Both the position numbers and the translations under genes were made by a program. Source: Streptomyces chryseus (lineage in GTDB: Bacteria > Actinomycetota > Actinomycetes > Streptomycetales > Streptomycetaceae). Taken from it: 64,000 bases of DNA. Positions 62,627-64,000 of this stretch are shown here, in pieces; the stretch's first letter is position 1, and the number at the start of each line of letters is the position of its first letter. A model generated the notes under the pieces. That model did no database searches. It worked only from the letters and a program-made list of their open reading frames with translations, and was not told the origin of the DNA. The DNA lies in NCBI RefSeq assembly GCF_014650755.1, contig NZ_BMVO01000002.1:248001-312000 (forward strand). The letters are read 5' to 3'.

Positions 62627-64000
62627 GTGGCAGCACCGAAGAAGGGCCGCAGGCCCGCGGGGGCTCCGGGCAGGCCAGGTCGAGCCCTGGCTCTGATCCT
62701 GATCGCCATGGTCGCGCTCACCAGCGGCATGTTCGCGACCGGTGAGCTCACACCGCGCCTGGGCATCGACCTTGCCGGCGGCACGAGCATCACGCTCAAG
62801 GCCAAGCCCGAGCCCGGCAAGCCGAACTCGATCAACAAGACCAACATGGACACCGCGGTCGGCATCATCGACCGCCGCGTCAACGGTCTTGGTGTTTCCG
62901 AGGCCGAGGTTCAGACCCAGGGCAACGACAACATCATTGTCAACATCCCCCGGGGCACGAACGAGAAGCAGGCCCGGGAGCAGGTCGGCACGACCGCCCA
63001 GCTCTACTTCCGGCCCGTGGTGACGTACACCGCCGGTACGCCGACGCCGGACGCCACTCCCTCCCCGAAGCCCTCGGCGGGCGGCAAGGACGGCAAGGAC
63101 GGCAAGTCCACGCCGACCGCCACCGCCACCACGCAGGGCCGCGCCGTGACGGACGGGCTCAAGAAGGACGCGACGCCGACGCCCACGGGCAGCGCGTCGA
63201 AGAGCCCGGAGAAGAGCGGCGAGCCGTCGGCCACCCCGCCGGCCGACCCCGCGACCGCCGCGCTCGAGAAGAAGTTCACGGCGCTGGACTGCGAGAAGAC
63301 CGACCGGGTCCAGGTCAACGTGGGCGTCAAGCCCGAGGACCCGATGGTCGCCTGCGGCAAGAACAACGGGGGCCAGTGGGAGAAGTACATCCTGGGCCCG
63401 GCCGAGGTCAACGGCAAGGACGTCGACGACGCCAGCGCCACCCTCGACACCCAGCGCGGCGGCGGCTGGAAGGTGAACATGGAGTTCACCGACGCGGGCT
63501 CCAAGAAGTTCCAGAAGATCACCGGCAAGCTCTCGCAGCAGCAGCCCCCGCAGAACCAGTTCGCGATCGTCCTCGACGGCGAGGTCGTCTCGGCCCCGTC
63601 GGTCAACGAGACGCTGAGCGCCAACGCCGAGATCTCCGGCAGCTTCACCCAGGAGTCGGCCCAGGACCTGGCCAACATCCTGTCGTACGGCGCGCTTCCG
63701 CTCACCTTCAGCACGGAGACCGTCACCACCGTGACGGCCGCGCTCGGCGGCGAGCAACTGCAGGCCGGCCTGATCGCCGGCGCCATCGGTCTCGCGCTGG
63801 TCGTCGTCTACCTGCTGGCGTACTACCGCGGCCTGGCGTTCGTGGCGATCGTGAGCCTCGTCGTCTCCGCGATCCTGACGTACACGATCATGACGCTGCT
63901 CGGCCCGGCCATCGGCTTCGCCCTGAACCTCCCCGCGGTGTGTGGTGCGATCGTTGCCATCGGCATCACCGCGGACTCGTTCATCGTGTACTTCGAACGC
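62627..64000 (+). CDS. secD: Protein translocase subunit SecD, 5' part
   Basis: SecD drives late steps of Sec export with the proton gradient. The first 458 residues are visible and the frame runs on past the window. Residues about 20-40 are the first membrane helix, then GIDLAGGTSITL (Secretin-type P1 core) and GVSEAEVQTQGNDNIIVNIPRG. A Ser/Thr/Pro/Lys-rich insertion of about 75 residues (133-208) interrupts the periplasmic domain, as in other streptomycetes. The membrane part begins at TAALGGEQLQAGLIAGAIG and ends in the motif GITADSFIVYFER. The GTG at 62627 is natural (MAAPKKGRRPAG). secF probably follows outside the window. Confidence 0.95.
   Translation, partial: MAAPKKGRRPAGAPGRPGRALALILIAMVALTSGMFATGELTPRLGIDLAGGTSITLKAKPEPGKPNSINKTNMDTAVGIIDRRVNGLGVSEAEVQTQGNDNIIVNIPRGTNEKQAREQVGTTAQLYFRPVVTYTAGTPTPDATPSPKPSAGGKDGKDGKSTPTATATTQGRAVTDGLKKDATPTPTGSASKSPEKSGEPSATPPADPATAALEKKFTALDCEKTDRVQVNVGVKPEDPMVACGKNNGGQWEKYILGPAEVNGKDVDDASATLDTQRGGGWKVNMEFTDAGSKKFQKITGKLSQQQPPQNQFAIVLDGEVVSAPSVNETLSANAEISGSFTQESAQDLANILSYGALPLTFSTETVTTVTAALGGEQLQAGLIAGAIGLALVVVYLLAYYRGLAFVAIVSLVVSAILTYTIMTLLGPAIGFALNLPAVCGAIVAIGITADSFIVYFER

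Overview
The window is a 64 kb piece of a very GC-rich actinobacterial core chromosome, almost certainly Streptomyces. The evidence is third-position G/C codon use, many GTG starts, dense 4-base overlaps (ATGA/GTGA), the Streptomyces sporulation gene ssgB, a MetNIQ transporter, inositol-phospholipid genes, and a gene order that from memory matches the arginine-to-secD part of the S. coelicolor core. No phage, transposase, CRISPR array or resistance island was seen. Both ends cut genes: argC at the left, secD at the right.

Layout, left to right. 1-8.8 kb: arginine synthesis, argC(partial)-[small ORF]-argJ-argB-argD-argR, then a convergent flavin-type gene, the remnant of a type II NADH dehydrogenase, and argG-argH behind a probable ArgR operator. 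8.8-16.9 kb: an aldo/keto reductase, a TetR-MFS pair with its operator, an acyltransferase, a Tat-secreted glycerophosphodiesterase, a small sigma-like factor, a GNAT enzyme, two membrane proteins and a HAD phosphatase. 16.9-20 kb: methionine ABC transporter metN-metI-metQ behind a Cys/Met-rich leader peptide. 20-28 kb: a GNAT, then cobalamin/sirohaem genes: cobL (CbiE-CbiT), a BluB-CobT fusion with a roughly 560-residue low-complexity N-terminus, and a SirC-CobA (CysG-like) fusion after a 700-bp gap that holds a tandem repeat of about 100 bp.

28-33.5 kb: an rRNA/tRNA methyltransferase, a Ser/Thr kinase, three small proteins, an APH-fold kinase and a minus-strand tRNA array Gly-Cys-Val-Val-Val. 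33.6-36.4 kb: pabB-pabC for p-aminobenzoate and a two-domain GNAT. 36.4-43.9 kb: a DsbA-like protein, small membrane proteins, a CGNR zinc-finger regulator, ssgB, a TIGR02611-type protein, and two tRNA-Val(CAC) genes around a large polytopic membrane protein and an SRPBCC protein; then a DEDDh exonuclease. 44-53.4 kb: a DUF4365-like protein with an overlapping unknown gene, thrS, a K+-channel-like protein, a HIT hydrolase, a 555-residue unknown protein and an EF-G2-like GTPase. 53.6-64 kb: the actinobacterial block pgsA(PIP synthase)-patA-pimA, an unknown anchored protein, pdxS-pdxT, yebC, ruvC-ruvA-ruvB, yajC-secD.

How the genes work together: the arg genes convert glutamate to arginine under ArgR; metNIQ imports methionine, possibly by translation-sensed attenuation; the cob genes modify the corrin ring and the lower ligand; pgsA-patA-pimA start phosphatidylinositol mannoside synthesis; yajC-secD belongs to the Sec export accessory complex. 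The best leads for something undescribed are the Cys/Met leader peptide before metN, a second Cys-rich upstream ORF coupled to bluB-cobT, the 39-codon ORF wedged between argC and argJ, the tandem repeat before the SirC-CobA gene, and the DUF4365-like/unknown gene pair.
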